DNA from: Ignavibacteriaceae bacterium
GTDB lineage: Bacteria > Bacteroidota > Ignavibacteria > Ignavibacteriales > Ignavibacteriaceae
Assembly: GCA_023229425.1 (NCBI GenBank)
Contig: JALNZG010000003.1
Location: 186,001-250,000, forward strand
Direction: 5' to 3'
Length of the DNA: 64,000 nucleotides
In this document: positions 49,414 through 58,288 of the stretch, in pieces
Layout of the letters: each line of letters opens with the position of its first letter
Position numbering within the stretch: the stretch's first letter is position 1
The notes under the pieces: generated by a model
What the model was told of the DNA's origin: nothing
The model's input: only the letters and a program-made list of their open reading frames with translations
The model's database searches: none
Translations under genes and position numbers: made by a program

Positions 49414-51870
49414 ATGCTGAATGTATTACGTAAAGTACAGTATTTATTATTGCTCGACCTATTTTTGATTTTTATTTCCCTTTGGGGGATAAGAAATTTT
49501 TATTTAAAACCATCACTTCCCTTTACTACACTTCAAGCAAACGATGCGATTCTCATTCAGCAGAATAATTCCCGTTCTAACTGGTCGTTACATAATGCAG
49601 TCTTGCTAACTACTAACGGAATAAAGTTCGATTCAAACGAAGAAATTGAAACTTATTTAGACGCTTTTAAAATTGGAGATAATGTTGATTTGCGCTTGCT
49701 GCAAGGTAAAGCAGAAAAAGAAATTTCGGTTAAACTCGTCTCTTACTATTCCATGTTCTATGTTTTCGTCGCCGCCATTACAGGATTCTTTTTTATTTTC
49801 GTACCGGTTGTTGTAGTTCTAAAAAAAGGACTAACAGCACAAACACTAACCTACCATTGGGTAATGGTAGCAAGCGGGTTGATCATTCTTAATACGTGGG
49901 GAACTTACAACTCTCCTTTCTTTGGAATCAGTTTCGCCTCGCGGTTCATTTTTCAGATTGGATATGCTTTCCTTGCCTCTCTTTTTCTCCATTTTACTTT
50001 GATTTTTCCAAATCAAATTTCTCAACCGAGAGTAAAAATGTTTCTCATGTACGGATTATCTCTTTTACTTTCAGTTGCAACACTCCATTTTTTCGGCGTG
50101 AGTATTGCTCACCCATCTTTCGAATCAATTCATAACTATGTTCTGGTTTTTAATGTAAGCAGATATTTTGTACTCATTTGTTTATTACTCGGCGTATTTA
50201 ATTTTGCTGTGTCATACCGAAGGGCTAAAACTATTGCCGACAAAAAGAAATTAAAATGGCTGCTATTTGGTTTAACTATCGGTCCCTTGACGTTTGCATT
50301 ATTATGGGTTTTGCCGTTGGCTTTTATCGGGAGAGGACTAATACCGGAAGAACTTTTATTGATCGTTCTTTTAATCATTCCTTGCACATTTTCAATCTCA
50401 ATTTTAAAATACCACTTGTGGGATATTGATAGAGTAATTAATAGAAGCGTTGTCTATTCAATCTTATTGGCTGGTATAATTGCGGTATATTTTGTTGTTG
50501 TCCTTTTCGTTTCCTCTTTTGCCGCAAAAGAGAGCGGAACATTTCCTGTTGTAATTACAGTAGCGGTCATTGCCTTGTTTGTTCAATCGCTGAAAAGAAA
50601 AATTGAAAATTTTGTAGATAAAACTTTCTTCCGAGTGCAGTATGATTTTCGTTTTGCAGTAAAAAAAGTTTTACAAGAACTAAGTGAATGCGCAAGCTTG
50701 TCCCAACTCTCCGAAGCATGTATAAATGGGATTGCTAATTTTATTCCTGTAAAAAACATAGCCTTTGCTTCGGTTGAAAGAGAGACCGGGGTTTGCCAAA
50801 TTTTAAGTCAACGAGGAATTAAGCTTTCTCTTAAACAAAAATTTTGGATCAAAAATGACAAAGTTGAACGACTTACGATGAAGCATGTTGCATTGCAGGA
50901 AATGTTTGAAGGAGAAATAAATTCTTTTATGGGAGACCCGAGATTGTTTAAGCGGCTTGGTTTTGCTATACTTTTACCTCTAAAAAATTCTGCGGATCAA
51001 ATCCACGCAATGTTATTAATTGGAGAAAGAAAATCAGAGCAAAGATTTACTTTTGAAGATTTTGATCTGCTCTATCAAATTGCCGCTGAAACAAGCATCA
51101 TGTATGAACGGGTACTGCTTCAACAAAAAGCGATTTTGGATACAATCGAAAAACAAAAGCTAGTGGAGTTAAATGAATTAAAATCACTTTTTGTTTCTTC
51201 GGTAACCCATGATCTAAAGACTCCGCTTACTTCAATTAAAATGTTTGCAGAATTAATAGAAGATTCTCCAAATCTTGTCCAAGAGAAAAAGAATGAATAT
51301 TTGAAAATAATTCAAGGAGAAACCGCACGCCTAAGTCGCTTAATAGATAATGTTCTCGATCTTGCCAAAATTGAAAGAGGAGTGAAAGATTATCATTTTG
51401 AACAAACCGAACTAAATGAAATCGTTTCTTCCGTTCTTTCCGCGATGGAGTATCAAATCAAAATGAATGATTTTATGCTTGAGGTATTTCTTTCTCCCGA
51501 AAAGATTCCAATTTATGCTGACAAAGATGCCATTGAGGAAGCGTTGATAAATTTAATTTCCAATTCAATTAAATACTCGCAAGAAAATAAAAAAATAACT
51601 ATCACTACTTTTAACGAAGGATCTCAGCCGGCAATTTCTATAAAAGATAAAGGCATCGGAATAAACGATAAAGATATTCAAAGAATTTTTGAACCTTATG
51701 AACGGGTAAAAAGTGATCAAGTTAAAAATAAAAGCGGTACCGGTATTGGTTTAACCGTGGTGAAACATATTATGGATGCGCACAAAGCCGAGCTTCGCGT
51801 TAATAGTCAGCCCGGTGAAGGAACTGAGTTTATTATTGTGTTTAATAATTTTTCACAACAAACTAATTGA
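49414..51870 (+). CDS. Membrane sensor histidine kinase
   Basis: An 818-residue two-component kinase. The N-terminus has one membrane helix, a PDZ-like periplasmic segment (about 35-115: 'LLTTNGIKFDSNEEIETYLD') and a block of about seven further helices (to about 390). A GAF-like domain (about 425-565), HisKA with His599 in 'SSVTHDLKTPLTSIKMF', and HATPase_c ('NLISNSIKYSQENKK', 'DKGIGINDKDIQRIF', 'GTGIGLTVVKHIM') follow. It is followed seven bases later by a response regulator gene, then by a second one. Confidence 0.92.
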   Translation: MLNVLRKVQYLLLLDLFLIFISLWGIRNFYLKPSLPFTTLQANDAILIQQNNSRSNWSLHNAVLLTTNGIKFDSNEEIETYLDAFKIGDNVDLRLLQGKAEKEISVKLVSYYSMFYVFVAAITGFFFIFVPVVVVLKKGLTAQTLTYHWVMVASGLIILNTWGTYNSPFFGISFASRFIFQIGYAFLASLFLHFTLIFPNQISQPRVKMFLMYGLSLLLSVATLHFFGVSIAHPSFESIHNYVLVFNVSRYFVLICLLLGVFNFAVSYRRAKTIADKKKLKWLLFGLTIGPLTFALLWVLPLAFIGRGLIPEELLLIVLLIIPCTFSISILKYHLWDIDRVINRSVVYSILLAGIIAVYFVVVLFVSSFAAKESGTFPVVITVAVIALFVQSLKRKIENFVDKTFFRVQYDFRFAVKKVLQELSECASLSQLSEACINGIANFIPVKNIAFASVERETGVCQILSQRGIKLSLKQKFWIKNDKVERLTMKHVALQEMFEGEINSFMGDPRLFKRLGFAILLPLKNSADQIHAMLLIGERKSEQRFTFEDFDLLYQIAAETSIMYERVLLQQKAILDTIEKQKLVELNELKSLFVSSVTHDLKTPLTSIKMFAELIEDSPNLVQEKKNEYLKIIQGETARLSRLIDNVLDLAKIERGVKDYHFEQTELNEIVSSVLSAMEYQIKMNDFMLEVFLSPEKIPIYADKDAIEEALINLISNSIKYSQENKKITITTFNEGSQPAISIKDKGIGINDKDIQRIFEPYERVKSDQVKNKSGTGIGLTVVKHIMDAHKAELRVNSQPGEGTEFIIVFNNFSQQTN

Positions 51871-51877
51871 GGATGGT

Positions 51878-52549
51878 ATGACAAAAATTTTAATTGTTGA
51901 AGATGATGCCGCTATTCGCACCGGAATAAAAGAGGCATTACAAAACGAAGGTTATACCGTTGAAACTGCTTCCGACGGTCTAGAGGGATTGGATAACGCT
52001 TTTTCTTTTTATCCCGATCTTATCATAAGCGATATTAATATGCCGAATTTAGACGGATACGGATTAATCGAAAAGCTTCAAGAAAATAATTTAACAAAAA
52101 CAATTCCTTTTATTTTCCTTTCTATCAAAGCGGAAAATAAAGATGTTTTTAAAGGACTTCAACTTGGTGCTGATGATTATCTCCCAAAGCCTTTTCGCAT
52201 TGCAGAATTGCTAGCCAAGGTTAAACTACGATTGGAAAAAGTCCAAAGAATTAAAGAAACCGAATTAGTAAAAGAAAGGGAAAAACTGCGGAAATACCTT
52301 TGTGATATCATGAAAAAACCTTTAATATCTATTAAAGGTTATTCTGAAATTTTGGTTGAGGACTTGATAGATACTAATCATTATGAATTGGCTTTAGAAA
52401 TTAGAAATAGCGCTATCGTTTTGGATGAAGTTCTCTCCCGCTATTTGGAGTATGCAAGAAAAGAACTCGACACAGCTAAAAATAATGATGCGGATTTATC
52501 TTCAATACAAGAACAGCTTGAAGAGTTGTTGATAAAATTGTGCAGATAA
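51878..52549 (+). CDS. Response regulator with degenerate HisKA-like C-terminus
   Basis: A 223-residue protein. The receiver domain (1-120) has D9/D10, phospho-acceptor D52 in 'PDLIISDINMP', and K at 'YLPKPF'. The C-terminal part is a coiled coil followed by 'LCDIMKKPLISIKGYSEILV', which looks like a HisKA H-box region in which the histidine is replaced (compare 'HELKTPLTSIKGYSELL'). It has no DNA-binding domain. The ATG at 51878 follows GAGG; a longer frame from 51776 only overlaps the kinase. Confidence 0.85.
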   Translation: MTKILIVEDDAAIRTGIKEALQNEGYTVETASDGLEGLDNAFSFYPDLIISDINMPNLDGYGLIEKLQENNLTKTIPFIFLSIKAENKDVFKGLQLGADDYLPKPFRIAELLAKVKLRLEKVQRIKETELVKEREKLRKYLCDIMKKPLISIKGYSEILVEDLIDTNHYELALEIRNSAIVLDEVLSRYLEYARKELDTAKNNDADLSSIQEQLEELLIKLCR

Positions 52550-52560
52550 ATGGAGGCACT

Positions 52561-53262
52561 ATGAAAAAAATATTTTTGGTAGAGGACGATGTCACTATTC
52601 GCAAAGGTTTAGTGGAAGCATTATTGATTGATAATTACGAAGTTAGTTCTACCGGAGATGGAGATGAAGCATTTTCTCTAATCAAAACTATTAAACCGGA
52701 TTTGATCATTCTCGATTTAATGCTCCCAGGGAAAAATGGTTTTGAAATTTGCCGCGAAGTGAGAAGTAATCACATAGGAACACCTATAATTATACTCACA
52801 AGTAAGACTGAAGAGATTGATAAAATACTTGGATTGGAAATCGGCGCAGATGATTACGTTACAAAACCATTCAGTGTTCGGGAACTATTAGCGCGAATTA
52901 AAGCTCATTTGCGTCGCACCGAGATTCCCCACAACGGAATAGATGAAACTTCGTTCGGAAATATTTTCATCAACTTTAAGAAACATGAAGCCGTAAAAAA
53001 TAAAACTCAATTAACTTTTTCTTCGATGGAATTAAAAATTATTAAATTTTTTGTTGAACACGAAGGAGAAGTTATTTCACGCGAAATATTATTAAACAAT
53101 GTTTGGGGATTTGAATCTTTCCCGACAACCAGAACTGTCGATAATTTTATTCTTTCAATCAGAAAACAAATTGAAGATAATCCTTCGGAACCAAAGCACT
53201 TACTTACTGTTCACAAAGCAGGGTACAAATTTGTGAAGGATACAAAAAGTGAAAACATGTAA
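52561..53262 (+). CDS. OmpR/PhoB-family response regulator
   Basis: A 233-residue transcription factor. The receiver domain has D9/D10, D52 in 'PDLIILDLMLPGKNG', and K in 'YVTKPFSVRELLARI'. The C-terminal winged helix includes 'TFSSMELKIIKFFVEHEGEV' and 'SREILLNNVWGFESFPTTRT' and a typical 'RTVDNFILSIRKQIEDNPSE'. The ATG at 52561 has GGAGG five bases upstream. It is probably the output of the kinase 0.7 kb upstream and is coupled by overlap to the next outer-membrane gene. Confidence 0.93.
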   Translation: MKKIFLVEDDVTIRKGLVEALLIDNYEVSSTGDGDEAFSLIKTIKPDLIILDLMLPGKNGFEICREVRSNHIGTPIIILTSKTEEIDKILGLEIGADDYVTKPFSVRELLARIKAHLRRTEIPHNGIDETSFGNIFINFKKHEAVKNKTQLTFSSMELKIIKFFVEHEGEVISREILLNNVWGFESFPTTRTVDNFILSIRKQIEDNPSEPKHLLTVHKAGYKFVKDTKSENM

Positions 53263-54337
53263 AGTGGTTTTATTAAAAGCCCTTCCCGTCATCTTCTTTT
53301 TTTCGTGTTCCCTTTATTCCCAGAAAATGGATACCGATTCAATAAAAGGGAAATCATCAATCGAACTACTTCCGATACTTTCTTACGATACCGATGTTGG
53401 TTTTGGTTTTGGGGGGAAAGCTTTCTTCTTTAATCAAGTTTTAAAAAACGAATCTTTTGATGTAATACTGTTTGGAAGTACAAAGGGAGAACGTTGGTTT
53501 CGATTTGTTTTTTCTTATCCGGACTTTGAGTACCGCCAGGGAAGCGTGTATCCTTTTGCAATTGATCTCATTGTGGATTATGATGTTTGGATTAAAAATG
53601 GTTTTTACGGTTGGAATGGTTTCTCTCCTTCAGATAAAGAATTTTACCGGAAAGGAATTTTCGAAACGAGTTTACTTTCAAGTTTTGGTTTAACAAACGA
53701 ATTTGTTTTGCAATGCGGATTGGGATTCAAACATTATGCTCTTTCTAATTTCGAAAAGGGAAAAATGCTTTACATTATTTTTGCACAAAATGAAAAGCAG
53801 AATTATTCCCTTCCTTTCATAACAGCAAGTGGAAGATATGATTCGAGAAACAGTTTTGTCAATCCCACCAAAGGATTCCAAACCATTTTGAATTTCGAAT
53901 ACGGGATTTCCTCCATCAAGTATTTGAAAAGTGCCGCAGAAATAATGTATTATCTTCCGGTGTGGAACGACAAAATGATTTCTGCGTTTCACTTTGCGTT
54001 TAAGGATTGTAAAACCGACTCACTAAATTTCTTATTGTTACCTTCTCTGGGCGGAAACAATACTCTGCGCGGTTACCCGCAAGATAGATTTATCAATAAT
54101 TCAGCAGTCTATTGCAATTCCGAGTTGCGTTTTAGATTATACAATCGCTTAGGTGGAATTGCCGGATTGGATTTTGGCAAAACATGGAATGCTGTCTCAA
54201 AAATCGATCTTTCAAATTGGATCTATTCACCGGTTATCGGACTGCGCTATTATATGGATAATTTTATTGTTCGAGCTGATTTTTCAATTAGTAAAGAGAC
54301 TTCCGGTTTTTATCTGAACTTTGGTCATATATTTTAA
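53249..54337 (+). CDS. Outer-membrane beta-barrel protein (Omp85/BamA C-terminal type)
   Basis: A 362-residue protein with a signal peptide (about 1-24, 'FFFSCSLYSQ') and a barrel of about 16 strands resembling the bacterial surface antigen (D15) domain. Signs are 'PILSYDTDVGFGFGGKAFFF', 'ASGRYDSRNSFVNPTKGF' and the conserved 'PSLGGNNTLRGYPQDRF' loop, ending with a final strand 'GFYLNFGHIF'. No POTRA domains are present. The start is GTG at 53249, overlapping the regulator by 14 bases. It is likely in the regulon of the two-component pair before it. Confidence 0.8.
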   Translation: MKTCKVVLLKALPVIFFFSCSLYSQKMDTDSIKGKSSIELLPILSYDTDVGFGFGGKAFFFNQVLKNESFDVILFGSTKGERWFRFVFSYPDFEYRQGSVYPFAIDLIVDYDVWIKNGFYGWNGFSPSDKEFYRKGIFETSLLSSFGLTNEFVLQCGLGFKHYALSNFEKGKMLYIIFAQNEKQNYSLPFITASGRYDSRNSFVNPTKGFQTILNFEYGISSIKYLKSAAEIMYYLPVWNDKMISAFHFAFKDCKTDSLNFLLLPSLGGNNTLRGYPQDRFINNSAVYCNSELRFRLYNRLGGIAGLDFGKTWNAVSKIDLSNWIYSPVIGLRYYMDNFIVRADFSISKETSGFYLNFGHIF

Positions 54338-54408
54338 ACTTTTGCACTCTCACATTTCTTCATTTCTATTATTCAACTATTCCTATTTCCCGGATTTTCA
54401 AAGAACCT

Positions 54409-54500
54409 CTTAATCATAATCATAATCTTTTTCTTAATCTGCTTTAAAACTTACAATTAAAATGGATTAGGATTAAGATTACGAATTAGATTAAGAAAAA
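54409..54500. repeat. Interspersed inverted repeat, copy B, in a 297-base gap
   Basis: Contains 'CTTAATCATAATCATAATC', then the 22-base string shared with copy A at 26211-26232, followed by 'GGATTAAGATTACGAATTAG' and 'ATTAAGAAAAA' as the opposite arm. The rest of the gap (54338-54634) holds no gene. Near its end, 'TTTTTGTTGCCCCTTAGTTT' and 'AAAGGTG' precede the next ATG. Confidence 0.55.
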
Positions 54501-54634
54501 ACAGAATCATAATCCATAGAGTGATGTGTACTATCCGCTAACAATAGTTTTACAATCTGCTGACAATTCCGTGACAACTACCTTTTTGTTGCCCCTTAGT
54601 TTTGTACCGTAAAACTAAAACGAAAGGTGCTATC

Positions 54635-55195
54635 ATGAAAACAAAACAAATCTTCAATCTTTTTCTGATGCTGGTCTTTTTCTCATTCTTAACAGTCTCA
54701 GAAATATCTGCTCAAGTTGAGAGCAAGTTCACACCGGTAAAATTCGGCTCCAGAAATCTTGGCGGTCCACGCTTAGGTTTCACCTACGTTCCGGGTCATG
54801 GAGAGTTGGCAACAACGCTTAGGGACAAACAAATTGGACCATTATTAAGCCAATTCGGCTGGCATTTTGAATACCAAATTGTTCCCGATGTAGAAGGACC
54901 CTGCTTTATTATTGAAGCAATTCCTCTTATTGCAGGCGTTGAATACGGAACACTAATTCCTTCTATGACACTTGGTTTTGGTATCCGTTTCCCAAACGGG
55001 ATTGAGTTCGGTATGGGTCCAAACATTCTTGGAACAGAAAGCGGTGTAATGTCGGCTTTGATGATCGCTGTCGGAAAAAGTTTTGACTACGGCGGAGTAA
55101 GCATTCCAGTTAATCTGGCAGTTACCACCAATCCCAAAGGTTACCGGGTTAGCTTCATCTTTGGGTACGCAATTGAAAAAAGTAATAATAAATAA
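54635..55195 (+). CDS. Exported protein of unknown function
   Basis: A 186-residue protein with a signal peptide ('FLMLVFFSFLTVSEISAQ') and a glycine-rich, beta-strand-like body ('GGPRLGFTYVPGHGE', 'LIPSMTLGFGIRFPNGIEFG', 'GYRVSFIFGYAIE'), suggestive of a small outer-membrane barrel. The ATG at 54635 is preceded by AAAGGTG. It lies 20 bases before the 5'-nucleotidase gene and may be co-transcribed with it. No family was recognised. Confidence 0.7.
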   Translation: MKTKQIFNLFLMLVFFSFLTVSEISAQVESKFTPVKFGSRNLGGPRLGFTYVPGHGELATTLRDKQIGPLLSQFGWHFEYQIVPDVEGPCFIIEAIPLIAGVEYGTLIPSMTLGFGIRFPNGIEFGMGPNILGTESGVMSALMIAVGKSFDYGGVSIPVNLAVTTNPKGYRVSFIFGYAIEKSNNK

Positions 55196-55215
55196 CTTTA
55201 TAATTGGAGACTAAA

Positions 55216-57099
55216 ATGAAAACTTTATTTATCACTTTGCTAATTTTATCCTCTCTTCTCCTTTCACAACAGGATACACTTACCATTCTTCATCTTAACG
55301 ATACGCATTCATGCCTTGCGCCAAGCGCTCCGAGGACCACTTTGCTTGAAGGAACTACCGGAGGAATTTCCCGTGCTGCTTCCGTGATTGGTCTTACTAA
55401 AATGACAGAGCAAAATGTTCTAACTCTTCATGCCGGGGATTTATTTGTCGGCGATTTAATGTTCAATTTTTACTTCGGAGTCCCGGAATTACAATTGTTG
55501 CAGGAGCTAGGCGTTGATGCAATTGCCGTTGGGAATCATGAATTTGATTTAACGCCATCAACGTTAATCGGGGCTCTTCAAACAGCATTCCCGTCGCTGG
55601 ATAAAAGAATTCCGTTGCTTTCTGCAAACGCAATAATGGAAGATACATCGGTCACCGCTTTAAAAAATTATGTCCAGCCTTACACAATAAAAGAATTCGG
55701 TAAAATAAAAGTTGGGATTTTTGGGATGACTACAACGGAAACAAATACATATTCACTTCCCTCTCCTGTTTTTATTGACACAAATATTTTTATCTGTGCC
55801 GCTACAATGGTTGAAACACTGAAATTGAACGGATGCAATGTTGTTATAATGCTTTCACATCTCGGACGATTTTATGACGAAGCAATGGCGCAAAATATTC
55901 CCGGCATCAATATTATTGTTGGTGGACATGACCACTATACAACAGAAAGTCCCGTAGTAATAGACAATAGTTACGGCGGCAAAACGTGGTTTGTTCAAGC
56001 AGATGCTTTCTACTCGCGCGTGGGAAAAATGAAAATTGGTGTTGAAGGAGAAAATGTTTCTCTGCTTGATTATCAATCAATTCTTTTAGACGGAAACATT
56101 CCCGAAGAACCAACGGTAAAAGCTGTTGTTGATCAATTAACAACCGGTCTGGAAACGACGTTAAGTTGGAAAGTTTTTACAGAGAAAATTGGTGAAGCTA
56201 CCGAAGATTTTAATGAAGTTGCTGTTTTAAGTCAGCCGGGAAGATTTGATACACCTGTCGGCAATTTAGTATCCGATGCTTTTCGTGATGTTACAAAAAC
56301 TCAAATTGCAATACAACTTGGCGGTTCTACTGCGCAAAAACTTTACAAAGGACCAATTGTTGTGGCAGATGTTTTCCGCATGATCGGTTACGGTTTTAAC
56401 GAAGTAAATGGTTTGGGATATCGCTTAGCAACATTTAATATAACCGGCGCTGAATTGTGGAAAGGTTTTGAAATTTGTTTAGCAACTGCTGAATATAATG
56501 ATGAAATGTTACCGCAAGTTTCGGGAATGGAATATTCTTTTGATCTTAATTTACCGGCATATTCCAGATTACGCTGGATCAAGATTAACGGCGTGGATAT
56601 TGGTTTTAATGGAACATACACAGCAACGGCGAACGAATTTTTTATTGCTGCGCTCCCCCTGTTCGGTGTGGAAATTTCAAACCTTTCATTGATGACAGAA
56701 ACTACTGAATTACAGGTTGTTGTAAGTTATATTGCCGCTCATAGTCCCATTTCGCCAAGTCAAGAAGGAAGAGTAACCACAAAAGTAAACGAAGATGAAA
56801 AAATACTTCCGGATGAGTTTCAACTAAAACAAAATTATCCAAATCCGTTTAATCCGGAAACAGTTATCAGTTGGCAGTTGGCAGTAAGCAGTTTTGTAAC
56901 ACTCAAAGTTTTCGATGTATTGGGAAACGAAGTTGCAACTCTTGTAAACGAAGAACAACAAGCCGGAAACCATTCTATAAAATTTGATGCAACTAACAAC
57001 CGACAACTATCCACTAACTCTCTACCAAGCGGAGTTTATTTCTATCGTCTACAGGCAAACGGAAAGTATTTAACTAAATCAATGTTACTATTAAAATAA
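55216..57099 (+). CDS. Secreted 5'-nucleotidase/metallophosphatase with T9SS domain
   Basis: A 627-residue exported enzyme. It has a signal peptide (1-17), a metallophosphatase domain with metal ligands in 'LHLNDTHSC', 'VGNHEFDL' and 'GGHDHYTTES', a 5'-nucleotidase C-terminal domain (about 300-500: 'GNLVSDAFRDVTKTQIAIQL'), and a T9SS type A domain from 'LKQNYPNPFNPETVI' to 'KSMLLLK'. It probably releases phosphate and nucleosides from extracellular nucleotides. The ATG at 55216 follows GGAG. Two segments of the sorting domain are encoded by interspersed-repeat DNA. Confidence 0.92.
   Translation: MKTLFITLLILSSLLLSQQDTLTILHLNDTHSCLAPSAPRTTLLEGTTGGISRAASVIGLTKMTEQNVLTLHAGDLFVGDLMFNFYFGVPELQLLQELGVDAIAVGNHEFDLTPSTLIGALQTAFPSLDKRIPLLSANAIMEDTSVTALKNYVQPYTIKEFGKIKVGIFGMTTTETNTYSLPSPVFIDTNIFICAATMVETLKLNGCNVVIMLSHLGRFYDEAMAQNIPGINIIVGGHDHYTTESPVVIDNSYGGKTWFVQADAFYSRVGKMKIGVEGENVSLLDYQSILLDGNIPEEPTVKAVVDQLTTGLETTLSWKVFTEKIGEATEDFNEVAVLSQPGRFDTPVGNLVSDAFRDVTKTQIAIQLGGSTAQKLYKGPIVVADVFRMIGYGFNEVNGLGYRLATFNITGAELWKGFEICLATAEYNDEMLPQVSGMEYSFDLNLPAYSRLRWIKINGVDIGFNGTYTATANEFFIAALPLFGVEISNLSLMTETTELQVVVSYIAAHSPISPSQEGRVTTKVNEDEKILPDEFQLKQNYPNPFNPETVISWQLAVSSFVTLKVFDVLGNEVATLVNEEQQAGNHSIKFDATNNRQLSTNSLPSGVYFYRLQANGKYLTKSMLLLK
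56860..57018. repeat. Two repeat-derived segments in the T9SS domain of the 5'-nucleotidase
   Basis: At 56860-56894 the coding strand carries 'CAGTTATCAGTTGGCAGTTG' and 'GCAGTAAGCAG', encoding part of 'ISWQLAVSSFV'. At 56990-57018 it carries 'AACTAACAACCGACAACTAT' plus 'CCACTAAC', encoding 'TNNRQLSTN'. Both match repeat types seen between genes. Compared with the related domain at 7522-7700 (FDA-SK-LPSG), the second adds eight residues. Confidence 0.55.
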
Positions 57100-57114
57100 A
57101 TTACCAGGTGAGAA

Positions 57115-57735
57115 ATGAAAAATGCAATAATGATCCTCACAGCCATCATTCTTTTTAGTGCAACTCAGTTTGCACAATATAAAAAAGGACAATGGGAATG
57201 GGGCTTTAATGGCAGTGCGGGAAGTTATACTCAATCATCTAAATCAAGCGGCACGTATGGTTCATACGATAATTCGAATGACCAAGATTTTATTGACCTC
57301 TCGTTAATGCCCGGATATTTCTTACTCGACGGTTTTTCAATTGAACCTGAAATCGGATTGCTTGCGGTAAAGAGCATCAAACCATCATATAATTTGTTGG
57401 CAAATTTAAGTTACACCATTCAATTCCCGAATTCGTCCAACGCATTTTTTATAAAAGCCGGTTACGGTCTTGGTAATTCATACTCTTTCCCGGTGGTTGA
57501 CGCGCTTTTAATTCGAGCAACGGATAAGTTTGATGTAAAAATAATTAATCTTGGCGCCGGGGTTAAACTCTCCGTTGCAGAAAATGTTAACCTTCGGATT
57601 GAAGCTAATTATCGAATTCAATCATGGGAGAAAGATTATTCTTATTCCTATCCACCTTACTATAGCATCAATGAGAAGCACGAATACATTTGGAAAACGT
57701 TGAGACTAAAAATTGGTTTTGGAATATTAATTTAG
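57115..57735 (+). CDS. Outer-membrane beta-barrel protein
   Basis: A 206-residue protein with a signal peptide (about 1-19, ending 'ATQFAQ') and alternating strands with turns ('GQWEWGFNGSAGSYTQSS', 'SLMPGYFLLDGFSIEPEIGL', 'AFFIKAGYGLGNSYSFPVVD', 'LRLKIGFGILI'). This fits the OmpA-like/porin-family eight-stranded barrels. The start ATG has 'CCAGGTGAG' upstream. It follows the 5'-nucleotidase by 15 bases and is probably co-transcribed. Confidence 0.75.
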   Translation: MKNAIMILTAIILFSATQFAQYKKGQWEWGFNGSAGSYTQSSKSSGTYGSYDNSNDQDFIDLSLMPGYFLLDGFSIEPEIGLLAVKSIKPSYNLLANLSYTIQFPNSSNAFFIKAGYGLGNSYSFPVVDALLIRATDKFDVKIINLGAGVKLSVAENVNLRIEANYRIQSWEKDYSYSYPPYYSINEKHEYIWKTLRLKIGFGILI

Positions 57736-57820
57736 ATTATTTTTGCATCTCATATTACCGCCTTGGCTAACGAGGCGGTATGTGTTACAAATATTTACTA
57801 AAAACATGTGGATAAATAAC

Positions 57821-58150
57821 ATGAAGAAGTTGATAGTTTCTATACTAATCCCTTCTTTGCTCTCATCTCTTTGCGGCTGTTATAGTATAAAAGAAATATC
57901 TAAAGATGAATTTGTGAAGCAAGATTCCAAAGAAGAAACCTTTATACCAGAGCCGGATCATGAAACGTTTTTGATTACACATGATAGCACGCGGTATCAG
58001 ATACACGAATTATCATACAACGGTAAGAGTGACACGATCATTTTGAAAGGAACGAAAGTCATAAGCCAAGAATCAATTATTCCTTTCACCAGTAACATAG
58101 CTGTTGTTGATGTTAAAAATTTTGAAGTAGTAGAAGCATGTAAAGGCTAA
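57821..58150 (+). CDS. Small lipoprotein of unknown function
   Basis: A 109-residue protein with a lipoprotein signal: 'LIPSLLSSLCGC' with the lipobox Cys near residue 19. The soluble part contains 'HDSTRYQIHELSYNGKSDTI' and 'LKGTKVISQ', predicted mostly beta. The ATG at 57821 keeps the signal peptide N-terminal; upstream in-frame ATGs at 57806 and 57743 would add a non-signal extension. No family recognised. Confidence 0.65.
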   Translation: MKKLIVSILIPSLLSSLCGCYSIKEISKDEFVKQDSKEETFIPEPDHETFLITHDSTRYQIHELSYNGKSDTIILKGTKVISQESIIPFTSNIAVVDVKNFEVVEACKG

Positions 58151-58288
58151 CCTGCTCTTCTCACTTTAAACATAACAGTTGGTTTGGTATTGCTTCTGAT
58201 ACGCTAAACGTTTACGCCTAATGTTGGACTTTGAAGTGATAAATTCTAATTTCTTTTCTGTCAAATAATTCCACAATAAGATTTTCTT

